NCBI GenBank assembly: GCA_001054945.1
Contig: JVKJ01000004.1
Coordinates: forward strand, 124,001-188,000
Length of the DNA stretch: 64,000 bases
From: Corynebacterium falsenii
Lineage (GTDB): Bacteria > Actinomycetota > Actinomycetes > Mycobacteriales > Mycobacteriaceae
Direction of reading: 5' to 3'
Positions 9,399-17,706 of this stretch are shown one piece after another. How positions within the stretch are numbered: the first letter of the stretch is position 1; every line of letters starts with the position of its first letter. The notes under the pieces were generated by a model. The model was not told the DNA's origin, made no database searches, and saw nothing but the letters and a program-made list of their open reading frames with translations. A program made the position numbers and the translations under genes.

Positions 9399-10652
9399 CT
9401 AGCTCTGTTCGCCTTCAGCCAGCTTCATCGCGTAGCGCGCGATGGCCAGTTCCTCGTTGGTCGGCACCACGAACACCTTGACCTTGGAATCGTCCGTGCT
9501 GATCAGCCGAGCGCCCTCCACCTCGGTGTTCTCATTGCGCTCGTCGTCAATCTCAATGCCGAAGTTCTGCAGGTCCGCCATCGCATCCTTACGCACCATC
9601 GCGGCATTTTCCCCCACGCCCGCGGTGAAGGTGATCGCGTCCACGCGGCCCAGGGTCAGCATGTACGCACCCACATAGCGGCGCAGCTGGTGAATGTAGA
9701 TGTCGTAGGCGAGCTTCGCGTTCTCGTCGCCCTCCTCGATGAGCTCCGAAAGCTCGCGGAAATCGTTCACTCCGCTCACGCCCTTCAAACCGGACTTCCG
9801 GTTGAACAGGTCATCGAGCTCGTCGACCTTCATCCCCGCCTCGCGGACCAGGTGGAAGATCACCGAAGGATCAATGTCACCGGTACGCGTTCCCATCACC
9901 AGGCCAGCCAGTGGCGTCAACCCCATCGAGGTATCCACGGCGACCCCGCCCTCAACGGCGGTTGCAGAAGCACCGTTACCTAGGTGCAGCGTGATCTGAT
10001 TGACCTCCGTTGGGTCCTTATCCAGCAGCTGCGTCACGATCCCGGCGACGTACTCGTGGCTCGTGCCGTGCGCGCCGTAGCGGCGAATCTGGTACTTATC
10101 CGCGATGTCCTTATTCAGGGCGTAGAAGCGCGTGCGATCCGGGAGGGTGGAGAAGAAGCTGGTATCGAACACGGCGACGTGAGGTACCTTCCCCAGCAGC
10201 GCGCGGGCGTTCTCGATCCCGTCCACGTGCGCCGGGTTGTGCAGGGGCGCCAGGGGGATCAGTTGGCGGATCTGCTCCACGACCTTGTCATTCAGCACCA
10301 CTGGTTCGGTGAAGACCGAACTCCCCTGGACCACACGGTGGCCGACCGCGACCAGGTTCAAATCCTGTGGCCCCACGCCGAGCAGTGACATCATGCCGAA
10401 GGCGCGCTCCAGACCGACCGAGTGAGACAGGATCGGGCGGGAATCCTCCATCATCGAGGTCTCCGTCTTGATCTTGATGTGGCCGTTGGGTTCCCCGATT
10501 TTCTCCACGATGCCGCTGATGAATGGGGCCTCCTGGGAGTCCGCTTCCGGGTCGAGCACCTGGAACTTGATAGAGGAGGAGCCGCTGTTGAGCACGAGCA
10601 CATACTCGGTGCCTTCAGCGGGGACAACTCCTGCAGTTACGTCGTCGTTCAC
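9399..10652 (-). CDS. ackA: Acetate kinase
   Basis: 417 residues, slightly longer than the usual ~400. Family motifs are in order: [11 protein letters not shown] near the N-terminus, [32 protein letters not shown] and [20 protein letters not shown]. It interconverts acetyl phosphate and ADP with acetate and ATP. It lies 100 bp downstream of pta on the same strand, so the two form the usual pta-ackA acetate operon. In C. glutamicum this operon is controlled by acetate and sugar regulators (RamA, RamB, SugR); I did not identify their sites here. The start is followed by a short acidic extension ([14 protein letters not shown]). Confidence 0.96.
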   Translation of the reverse strand: MNDDVTAGVVPAEGTEYVLVLNSGSSSIKFQVLDPEADSQEAPFISGIVEKIGEPNGHIKIKTETSMMEDSRPILSHSVGLERAFGMMSLLGVGPQDLNLVAVGHRVVQGSSVFTEPVVLNDKVVEQIRQLIPLAPLHNPAHVDGIENARALLGKVPHVAVFDTSFFSTLPDRTRFYALNKDIADKYQIRRYGAHGTSHEYVAGIVTQLLDKDPTEVNQITLHLGNGASATAVEGGVAVDTSMGLTPLAGLVMGTRTGDIDPSVIFHLVREAGMKVDELDDLFNRKSGLKGVSGVNDFRELSELIEEGDENAKLAYDIYIHQLRRYVGAYMLTLGRVDAITFTAGVGENAAMVRKDAMADLQNFGIEIDDERNENTEVEGARLISTDDSKVKVFVVPTNEELAIARYAMKLAEGEQS

Positions 10653-10752
10653 GGGGGTCCTTTCGATTAAAGGGGTTCGTTGTGGTTGGGGTCAGCAATA
10701 ATTGTTGGGTTTCGCAGGGGTCGGGCGCCCGCTAGTTGGGGACGCCACCGAT

Positions 10753-12213
10753 CTAGCCCTGTGTGTTCCCAGCCTGGATGGCGGTGATGGCGACCGTGTT
10801 GACAATGTCCGGCACCGTGGCACCGCGGGACAGGTCGTTGACGGGCTTGTTCAGTCCCTGAAGGATCGGCCCGACCGCCAGCGCATCGGCGGTGCGCTGC
10901 ACCGCCTTATAGGTGATGTTTCCGCAGTTGAGGTCGGGGAAGACGAAAACGTTCGCCTTGCCGGCCACGTCGGAATCCGGCATCTTCTTCTGGCCCACGG
11001 ACTCGACAACGGCGGCGTCGAACTGCAGCGGCCCGTCCAGTTGGAGGTCCGGGTTGGCCTCCTTGGCTGCCTCGGTGGCCCTCACGACGGCTTCGACATC
11101 CTCACCAGCTCCCGATGATCCAGTCGAGTAGCTGAGCATTGCGACCTTCGGGTCAATGCCGAACTGGGAGGCCGTCTGCGCGGAAACGGCGGCGATTTCC
11201 GCGAGCTGTTCCGGGGTGGGATTCGGGTTGACCGCGCAATCGCCAAACGCCCACAGGGTGCCATCCATCACCATGAGGAAAATGGAGGAAACCACGGAGG
11301 CGCCGGGCACCGTCTTGATGATCTGGAAGCTGGGCTTGATCGTGTGCGCCGTGGTGTGGGCAGCGCCAGAGACCATGCCATCGGCCAGGCCCTTCTGCAC
11401 CATCATGGTGGCGTAGTAAGAGATGTCTGTCATCGTCTCACGGGCCTCGTCCAGGCTGAGCCCCTTGTGCTTGCGCATGTCTGCGAAGTCGGCAGCGAAT
11501 TCCTCCAGCTGGCTGCCGGTGGAGGGGTCGGTGAGCGTGGCTCCAGAGATGTCGTGTCCTAATTCCTTGGCCCGGGAGGCGATCGCCTCCGGGTCTCCCA
11601 GGATGGTCAGCTGGCAGACCTTGAGCTTCAGCAGCTGGGCAGCCGCCTCGAGGATGCGATCATCGTCGCCTTCGGGGAGCACGATGTGGGCGTTCTTCTC
11701 CCGGGCCTGAACAATCAGATTGCGCTCGAACAGCTCTGGTCCAATGACCTGCTCTGCGTTGTCACGGTCCGCGACACTGCCGAAGTCCCCGTACTTCACC
11801 GCGCGGCCTTCGCATTCGACAGCACTTCCCTGGCGGCCCTCGGGGTGGGCCAGGCTGAGGATGCCATTGGGCACCCTGTCGATGCGGGCCAGCTGGCCAA
11901 GGGCCTGCTGAACGCTGATCGCATCATCGTCGTCTGCGGTCACTAGATGGTGGGTAGCTCCGGTGGCACCAGCGAGACGGGCATCAAAGGTGATGGACCC
12001 AGTACCGATCATGACGGGAGAGTCTGTGGTGAGCCCCTGCTCCAGTGCCTCGGAGAAAACGGGGTTCGAGGGGCTGATGGAATCGAAGATGTCGATCACG
12101 GGCGACCCGGAGGTTTGAAAGCGATCCGGGAGGTGCGCGCCCACCAGCTCCGTGATTTTCTTGCGCTGCGCGGCTGCGCCTGCAATGGGACTTAGGATGG
12201 CGCGAACAGTCAC
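10753..12213 (-). CDS. pta: Phosphate acetyltransferase
   Basis: 486 residues starting at GTG 12213, behind a GGAGGA ribosome site in the sequence GTGGAGGATTTCATCCA. The last ~330 residues are the PTA_PTB catalytic domain (IVLPEGDDDRILEAAAQLL, then MVSGAAHTTAHTIKPSFQIIKT and MLSYSTGSSG). The first ~150 residues are a reduced N-terminal segment, much shorter than in enterobacterial Pta, as expected for corynebacteria. It makes acetyl phosphate and CoA from acetyl-CoA reversibly and feeds AckA. The 100 bp separating it from ackA contains one copy of the GTGGCGTC word just downstream of the stop. Confidence 0.95.
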   Translation of the reverse strand: MTVRAILSPIAGAAAQRKKITELVGAHLPDRFQTSGSPVIDIFDSISPSNPVFSEALEQGLTTDSPVMIGTGSITFDARLAGATGATHHLVTADDDDAISVQQALGQLARIDRVPNGILSLAHPEGRQGSAVECEGRAVKYGDFGSVADRDNAEQVIGPELFERNLIVQAREKNAHIVLPEGDDDRILEAAAQLLKLKVCQLTILGDPEAIASRAKELGHDISGATLTDPSTGSQLEEFAADFADMRKHKGLSLDEARETMTDISYYATMMVQKGLADGMVSGAAHTTAHTIKPSFQIIKTVPGASVVSSIFLMVMDGTLWAFGDCAVNPNPTPEQLAEIAAVSAQTASQFGIDPKVAMLSYSTGSSGAGEDVEAVVRATEAAKEANPDLQLDGPLQFDAAVVESVGQKKMPDSDVAGKANVFVFPDLNCGNITYKAVQRTADALAVGPILQGLNKPVNDLSRGATVPDIVNTVAITAIQAGNTQG

Positions 12214-12331
12214 TGGATGAAATCCTCCACGTGGTTGAGGTAACTAATCATCCCTATTGTGCACCGAATTACAGTTTCACAATGGAAAGCGAGGGGAATT
12301 CCCGAGGTGAACACCCCTGGACAGGGAGCCC

Positions 12332-13381
12332 CTACCGCGAGCTATGGCTCAACTCACGTTCTGCGCTGGGCAGATCAGCAGCCGGTCCGCTGGAACCGAC
12401 GGACTCCCCACCCCCGGGCGCGGTGGTGTTCCCGCGCATCTGGTTCCGCTTCCGCTGTAAAAATAGAAACATCAGGCTGATCAGTACGGCGACAGCCGCG
12501 AGGATGACAATCACCTTGACCGGGGCCGCCGCTCCGCCCAAGAAGGTGCCCTGCGACAAGCTGAACTGGATCAATCGATACGTATTCAGACCAATCAGCA
12601 GCAAGCCCACGAACAGGCCCAGGACACGCGGCTTCACCTTGGTCACCGCCCACGCGGCGATTGGTGCGGCGATGATCCCGCCGATCAGCAGGCCCACGAC
12701 GGGCCGCCAGGAGTGCTGCAGTTCATCGCCCAGGCCGAAGATGAATCCCACGGATGCTGCCAAAGAGACCAGGAACTCCGAAGCGCTCACGGTGCCGATC
12801 ACCATGCGGGGTTCGCGGCGCCCCACACTCATCAGCGTGGAGGTGGTCAATGGCCCCCAGCCGCCACCTCCGGAAGCATCCAGGAATCCGCCGCTGAGGC
12901 CCAGCGCGGCCAATCCCCACCGACCCCTCTTCGCCGCACGGTCGGCGGCAGCGGCGCCATCACCGCGTGCGGGGTGAGACCCGGACGTCGTGGACGCGGT
13001 GGCGTCCCCACCCCAGGGGAAGATCAAGGAGCGAACCATCACGTACGCGCCCAGGGTGACCAAGATCAGGGCGATGGCTGGCTGGGCCGCCTTCGTGGAA
13101 AGGTTCGCGAGCACGGTCGCGCCCATGAAGGCGCCGAAGGCACCCGGGACGCCGAGCGCCAAGACCGTCGGCCAGTGGACGTTGCGCAAGCGCCAGTGGG
13201 ACGCGCCGGAGAACAGCGTGGTGCCCACCTCCGCGAAGTGCACGGCAGCGCTGGCCTGGGCTGGGCCCAAACCGGTAAACAGCAGCAGGGTCGTGGCAGT
13301 GACGCCGAAGGCCATGCCCAGCGCGCCGTCCACGAGTTGCGCACCGAGACCGGCGAGGGCGAAAAGGAGGATCTTCTGCAT
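12332..13381 (-). CDS. cysZ: CysZ-type sulfate permease, TauE/SafE family
   Basis: 349 residues with about eight membrane helices and a charged cytoplasmic loop in the middle (around residues 125-150). TauE/SafE family features include the opening LAGLGAQLVDGALGMAFGVTATTLL and the GGFLDASGGGGWGP motif at the start of the second half. It is the last gene of the cysHDNYZ group, four bases after cysY. In C. glutamicum the TauE-like protein at this position is the sulfate importer CysZ, unrelated to E. coli CysZ. The function here is inferred from family and position. The C-terminal tail is Ser/Gly-rich. Confidence 0.82.
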   Translation of the reverse strand: MQKILLFALAGLGAQLVDGALGMAFGVTATTLLLFTGLGPAQASAAVHFAEVGTTLFSGASHWRLRNVHWPTVLALGVPGAFGAFMGATVLANLSTKAAQPAIALILVTLGAYVMVRSLIFPWGGDATASTTSGSHPARGDGAAAADRAAKRGRWGLAALGLSGGFLDASGGGGWGPLTTSTLMSVGRREPRMVIGTVSASEFLVSLAASVGFIFGLGDELQHSWRPVVGLLIGGIIAAPIAAWAVTKVKPRVLGLFVGLLLIGLNTYRLIQFSLSQGTFLGGAAAPVKVIVILAAVAVLISLMFLFLQRKRNQMRGNTTAPGGGESVGSSGPAADLPSAERELSHSSR

Positions 13382-13385
13382 GGGA

Positions 13386-14192
13386 TTACGCGCCCTTCAA
13401 TTGGTTGCCGAGGGAGGGGAAATTGATGGTGGACGCACGCTGCAGCACCAGAGGAGCCACGAGCTCGCCGAGTGGCTGGCCCACCGTGACATTCGATAGT
13501 TCGCCAGCACGGGCCGCGTCCTCGACCTTGTCCCACAGGAGGCCCTCCGCGACAAACAGGGGGCTGACCACGGGATTCGTGGCGCTTTCTACGGCCTTGT
13601 GGACAGCGGCCACTCCGGTTGAGCCGGGGCCGGTCGCAAACACGGCCGTCGCGGAGGCCACCTTCAGGCGGCCAGCGCCCTGCGTGGCCAGGTGCCCCGC
13701 AACGGTGTGCGCCAATTGGCGCACAGATTCATTAGCTCCTGGGGTGGTGGAGCCCACGGCATACAGCACGAGGTCGATCACCTGTCCTGCCTGAGGAGTC
13801 GTCTGGTGCGCGTTCAGCGCACTGGGGGTGTCAGATTCATCGCCAGCACCCCACTGGGAGAGCAAGCCCCTGGCCACCGCACCTGCCACGTCATCCCCGG
13901 TACCCAACCCAGCGGTGACGCTCAGCTCCATCTTGGAGACGGCAGAAGCCTCATCCACGGCATTCGGGACATCGGAATTGAGGTGGAAAGCATTCGTGAA
14001 CAGCAGGGGAACCACGATCGCCCGGGTGTGTCCCTGCTCGCTGAGATCCTTGGCGACGGCGCTCAAAGTCCATGGCGAGAAATCCAGGAACGCGGCCCGT
14101 CCTCCCACCGCCGCGGCGATGCGGCTGATGGTCTTGTGTGCTTCCGGGTGGCGGGAGCCGTGGGCCAGGACGATCAGTGGCTGCGAGGTCAT
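13386..14192 (-). CDS. cysY: CysY, CbiX/SirB-type siroheme ferrochelatase
   Basis: 268 residues in two CbiX-like halves. The N-terminal half has LAHGSRHPEA with the metal-binding His and PLLFTNAFHLNSDVP; the second half has VVSPLFVAEGLLWDKV. The family inserts Fe(II) (or Co) into sirohydrochlorin, and its place in the cys cluster indicates supply of siroheme to the sulfite reductase CysI. The start overlaps the cysN stop (ATGA) and cysZ starts four bases after its stop, so the genes are translationally linked. A Ser/Thr-rich linker of about 30 residues joins the halves. Confidence 0.82.
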   Translation of the reverse strand: MTSQPLIVLAHGSRHPEAHKTISRIAAAVGGRAAFLDFSPWTLSAVAKDLSEQGHTRAIVVPLLFTNAFHLNSDVPNAVDEASAVSKMELSVTAGLGTGDDVAGAVARGLLSQWGAGDESDTPSALNAHQTTPQAGQVIDLVLYAVGSTTPGANESVRQLAHTVAGHLATQGAGRLKVASATAVFATGPGSTGVAAVHKAVESATNPVVSPLFVAEGLLWDKVEDAARAGELSNVTVGQPLGELVAPLVLQRASTINFPSLGNQLKGA

Positions 14193-15487
14193 TGCACGTC
14201 ACCCACCAAACCGGCGGTGACCGTATCGCCCGTCGCGGGGTTGATCAGCAGCAGCGAGCCCACGCGGCCACCGCGCTGGTAGTCCTCCACCGGCAGTGGC
14301 TCCGCGACGGTAATGCGGACGTGGGCAATGTCGTTCAACGCCAGTTCGTTCTCTTTGCCGTGAGCGATCTCCTCGTCGGAGCGGTGGCGTCCGGAAATGT
14401 CCACGCGACTCAGAATCTCGTCCACCCTGCCGCGCACCAGCGCAGACCCGTAGCGGACCAGGACGTTCGAACGCAGGCGGACCGGAGTCTCAGAGAGATG
14501 GAAGACAGTCGCGGTCAGCTGGTTCACTCGCTCCGGAGAATTTCCCGCGCTGATCAGGTCGCCGCGGGCAATGTCGATATCTTCGGCCAGGCGAAGAGTG
14601 ATGGACTGCCCGGACGTCGCCTCCTGGAGTTCCCCATCGGGGGAATCGATGCCCGCCACCGTGGTTGTGGAGACGGTCGACTGCGTGGACACCGTCACCT
14701 CGTCGCCCACGGCGATGCTCCCCGAGGCGACCCGCCCGGCGTAACCGCGGTAGTCCGTGGCGTGGTCTCGGATCACGAATTGCACGGGGAAGCGGAAGTT
14801 CGTGGATGTTGCCGGCCTCGACTCCGCAGTTTCCAGCAGCTCCAGCACGCTCGGCCCCTCGTACCACTGGGTATTCACGCTACGTTCCACGACATTGTCG
14901 CCCAGCAGCGCCGAGATCGGCACCACGTCCACCTGGTCCAAGCCGCGACCAAAGTCGGACTTGAGATCGGCCACGAGGGCCTGCACGTCCGATTCCACGG
15001 AGCGGAAGACGTCTTCGGAGAAGTCCACCGCGTCGATCTTGTTCACGGCCACCACGACCTGCGGAATGTCCATCATTGCAGCCACTGTGAGGTGCCGGCG
15101 CGTCTGCTCGATCACCCCATTGCGGGCATCGATCAACACGACCACCAGGTCGGAGGTGGACAGCCCAGTCACGGTGTTGCGGGTGTATTGCACGTGCCCC
15201 GGCGTATCGGCCAGGATGAAGCTGCGACGATCAGAGGCGAAGTAGCGGTACGCCACGTCGATGGTGATCCCCTGCTCGCGCTCAGCCCGCAAACCGTCGA
15301 CCAGCAGCGACAGGTCTGGGTTTTCCAGCCCGCGCGCCGTGGACACGCGCTGCACGGACTCGTACTGGTCCGCCAGGATGGACTTTGTATCGTGCAGCAG
15401 CCGCCCCACGAAGGTGGACTTCCCGTCATCCACGGATCCCGCGGTGCACAGTCGGAGGGTAGGCAGCTGGGTGGTTGCGGTGGTCAT
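14189..15487 (-). CDS. cysN: Sulfate adenylyltransferase subunit 1 (GTPase CysN)
   Basis: 432 residues from ATG 15487, which overlaps the cysD stop by one base (TGATG). The frame is open further upstream but that part is antisense-like cysD shadow. GTPase motifs are in order: P-loop GSVDDGKST (17-25), DTPGH, NKID, then two beta-barrel domains as in elongation-factor-like GTPases. With CysD it forms ATP sulfurylase, GTP hydrolysis driving synthesis of adenosine 5'-phosphosulfate. No C-terminal APS kinase domain (CysC) is fused, consistent with direct reduction of APS by the CysH encoded upstream. Confidence 0.95.
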   Translation of the reverse strand: MTTATTQLPTLRLCTAGSVDDGKSTFVGRLLHDTKSILADQYESVQRVSTARGLENPDLSLLVDGLRAEREQGITIDVAYRYFASDRRSFILADTPGHVQYTRNTVTGLSTSDLVVVLIDARNGVIEQTRRHLTVAAMMDIPQVVVAVNKIDAVDFSEDVFRSVESDVQALVADLKSDFGRGLDQVDVVPISALLGDNVVERSVNTQWYEGPSVLELLETAESRPATSTNFRFPVQFVIRDHATDYRGYAGRVASGSIAVGDEVTVSTQSTVSTTTVAGIDSPDGELQEATSGQSITLRLAEDIDIARGDLISAGNSPERVNQLTATVFHLSETPVRLRSNVLVRYGSALVRGRVDEILSRVDISGRHRSDEEIAHGKENELALNDIAHVRITVAEPLPVEDYQRGGRVGSLLLINPATGDTVTAGLVGDVQ

Positions 15488-16443
15488 CAGAAGTACCCTT
15501 CCTTCTTGCGGTCTTCCATGGAGGATTCGGAGAGCTTGTCGTCGGCGCGGGTGGCACCGCGCTCGGTCGTGGTGGAGGTACGGATCTCCTCGATCACGTC
15601 TTGGGTCGTGGTGGCATCGGAGAGCACGGCGCCGGTGCAGCTCATGTCCCCCACAGTCCGGTAGCGCACAGTCTTGGTGGCAACTTCCTCGCCCTCGGCG
15701 GGGCCTCCCCATTCGCCGGCGGTCAGCCACATGCCATTGCGGTTGAACACTTCGCGCTCGTGCGCGTAATAGATGGCGGGCACCTCCACCTCGCGGTCAC
15801 GGATGTAATCCCAAACATCCGCTTCGGTCCAGTTGGAGATCGGGAACACGCGGATGTTCTCCCCCACCTGGTGCCGGCCGTTGTACAGCCCCCACAGTTC
15901 CGGGCGCTGGCGCCGTGGATTCCAGCCGCCGAAGCTATCTCGCACCGAAAACACACGCTCCTTCGCGCGAGCTTTCTCCTCGTCACGCCGCGCCCCGCCC
16001 AGCACCGCGTCGTACTCCCGGTCCTGAATGGTCTCCACCAGGGGCACGATCTGCAATGGGTTTCGGGTACCGTCCGGGCGCTCCTGCACCGCGCCCGAGT
16101 CGATCCAGTCCTGCACGTGCGCGACGTGCAGGTTAATCCTCGGGTCCTCGGCGATCTTGTCGCGAAAGGCAATGACTTCGGGGAAGTTATGCCCGGTATC
16201 CACGTGCACCAACTCGAAAGGCACCGGTGCGGGGTGGAACGCGCGCTTCGCGAGTTCCAGTACGAGCACCGAGTCCTTACCGCCGGAGAACAGCAGCGCC
16301 GGACGTTCAAATTGCCCTGCGACCTCGCGCAGGATCTCCATGGATTCCGCTTCGAGCGCCGCCAGGTGGGGGCTCAATGCACTGGTGCGAGTGGGTTCTT
16401 CGCCGATTCCGGACGCCACCTCGTGGGCCGTAGACGTTGTCAT
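15487..16443 (-). CDS. cysD: Sulfate adenylyltransferase subunit 2 (CysD)
   Basis: 318 residues of the PAPS-reductase/ATP pyrophosphatase fold. The PP-loop SGGKDS is at 53-58, preceded by ALLF, and the VHVDTGHNFPEV motif follows. CysD activates sulfate with ATP while CysN supplies energy from GTP. It is 121 bp downstream of cysH. That gap holds one GTGGCGTC copy (16532-16539) but no obvious terminator, so cysH-D-N-Y-Z looks like one operon. Confidence 0.95.
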   Translation of the reverse strand: MTTSTAHEVASGIGEEPTRTSALSPHLAALEAESMEILREVAGQFERPALLFSGGKDSVLVLELAKRAFHPAPVPFELVHVDTGHNFPEVIAFRDKIAEDPRINLHVAHVQDWIDSGAVQERPDGTRNPLQIVPLVETIQDREYDAVLGGARRDEEKARAKERVFSVRDSFGGWNPRRQRPELWGLYNGRHQVGENIRVFPISNWTEADVWDYIRDREVEVPAIYYAHEREVFNRNGMWLTAGEWGGPAEGEEVATKTVRYRTVGDMSCTGAVLSDATTTQDVIEEIRTSTTTERGATRADDKLSESSMEDRKKEGYF

Positions 16444-16564
16444 AGTGTCAGTTCTTTCCTGCGTTCTTCTCGTGATTACAGAATGTGGATAAGTCGTGGG
16501 TTATCTTCAGCGGGGCCTGCGAGCCACGGCGGTGGCGTCCCCAAAAAGTGGTGACTGAACGGGG

Positions 16565-17398
16565 CTAAACGTGCAGTCCACACTCGGTCTTATTGGTGCC
16601 GGCCCAGCGCCCGGCGCGGGGATCCTCCCCTTCGGCCACGGGGAGGGTGCAGGTCGCGCAGCCGATCGAGGGATACCCCTGCTTGGTGAGGGGGTTGATG
16701 ATGAGATCGTGTTCGGTGATGTAGTCCTCCACGTCCTCGTCGGTCCACGTAACGATGGGATTGATCTTGAGTCGGCCCGTGCGGTCCACCTCCAGAACTG
16801 GCGTGTTGGCACGGAGCGCATTGTCCACGCGCCGCACGCCTGTCACCCAGGCGGAATAGGGGTTGAGCATGCGGGCGAGGGGCTCGACCTTGCGCATCCG
16901 GCAGCACGCGGTGGGGTTGCGGGCGTAGAGGCGGGGACCGTAGGTCTCGTCCTGCTCCTGCCGGGACAGAATCGGAGTGATGTTGCGGAGCGGGAGGTTG
17001 TAGCGTTCCTCGACCTTGTCGCGGGTGGCGATGGTCTCGTCGAAGTGGAAGCCCGTGTCCAGGAACACCAACTCGGCATGGGCGAGGCGGCCGGAGGCCA
17101 GCTCCGCGAGGATCGTGTCCTGCATTGACATGGTGACGGCGATGCGGCCGTCGAGGTGCTGGTCAGCCCAGGCGAGGATGTCCTCCGCACTGGCTCCTTC
17201 TAGCTTGTCGGCCCATTCCGCCACGAGGGCTTCGTTGGCCGCCCGCTCTTCTGGGGTCAGCGGCTCGGTGGTGGTGGGGCCGTCGGGGCTGACTTCGGGG
17301 TCGCGATAGTTGTCGCCCTGCCCGTCGTTCTTCTCTGCATTCTGGCTGAGGTGCGCGGAGGCAAGGTATCCGCTGCCCGCGTTGAATGGTTGCGCCAT
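16565..17398 (-). CDS. cysH: Adenylyl-sulfate (APS) reductase CysH
   Basis: 277 residues. The iron-sulfur signature that separates APS reductases from PAPS reductases is complete: C165-C166 and C247-x-x-C250, ligands of a [4Fe-4S] cluster. The C-terminal catalytic Cys is in ECGLHV (C273). The enzyme reduces APS to sulfite and AMP. The first ~45 residues are a polar extension. It opens the cysHDNYZ half of the split sulfate cluster. Three McbR-type operators lie 78-202 bp upstream, the same number and nearly the same spacing as upstream of cysI. Confidence 0.94.
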   Translation of the reverse strand: MAQPFNAGSGYLASAHLSQNAEKNDGQGDNYRDPEVSPDGPTTTEPLTPEERAANEALVAEWADKLEGASAEDILAWADQHLDGRIAVTMSMQDTILAELASGRLAHAELVFLDTGFHFDETIATRDKVEERYNLPLRNITPILSRQEQDETYGPRLYARNPTACCRMRKVEPLARMLNPYSAWVTGVRRVDNALRANTPVLEVDRTGRLKINPIVTWTDEDVEDYITEHDLIINPLTKQGYPSIGCATCTLPVAEGEDPRAGRWAGTNKTECGLHV

Positions 17399-17475
17399 AG
17401 TTGCCTTTCACCAGGTGATCGTGTGCGAGGGGAGCCCTACGCCGAGGCGGCGGAAGACATTGCCCCCCGGGCGTA

Positions 17476-17491
17476 TAGACCGTTCGGTCTA
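17476..17491. promoter_or_regulatory. McbR-type operator 1 of cysH (perfect)
   Basis: TAGAC-CGTTCG-GTCTA matches the C. glutamicum McbR consensus TAGAC-N6-GTCTA exactly. McbR is a TetR-type repressor of sulfur and methionine genes that responds to S-adenosylhomocysteine. The site is 78 bp upstream of the cysH start. The whole stretch 17399-17706, between cysH and the divergent UbiB-like gene, holds no gene, only this site and two more. Confidence 0.85.
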
Positions 17492-17510
17492 GGTCACGTT
17501 GGCCCCACAG

Positions 17511-17526
17511 TAGACCAATCGGTTCA
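17511..17526. promoter_or_regulatory. McbR-like operator 2 of cysH (imperfect)
   Basis: TAGAC-CAATCG-GTTCA has one perfect and one altered half-site. The same imperfect variant (TAGAC-CGATCG-GTTCA, followed by C) occurs as the middle site upstream of cysI. That conservation suggests the deviation is functional, for example because it overlaps a promoter box or the site of another regulator such as CysR. Confidence 0.6.
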
Positions 17527-17584
17527 CTTTCACAACAGGAAGTAGTGATTTGCGCCATATCCGCAGGCCACAGCGCTTTCAAAC

Positions 17585-17600
17585 TAGACCTAGCGGTCTA
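17585..17600. promoter_or_regulatory. McbR-type operator 3 (perfect), cysH/UbiB-like intergenic
   Basis: TAGAC-CTAGCG-GTCTA is a perfect match. It is 185 bp from cysH and 107 bp from the divergent UbiB-like kinase gene, so it could serve either. A TACAAT hexamer at 17650-17655 may be the -10 box of the kinase gene, without a clear -35. Confidence 0.75.
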
Positions 17601-17706
17601 TTTTGGGCTTCGTTTACAGCGACTGAAGCTCTCTTGCCCGCCCGGCATCTACAATGACGACAGCACAGCACCCCATACGTAACCCGTCTTGTGACAAGGA
17701 GCCTTT

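Noticed and set aside
12231-13500. Several plus-strand frames opposite cysZ and cysY
   Set aside because: Low-complexity Arg/Pro/Gly shadows; the minus-strand genes have clear families and tight spacing.
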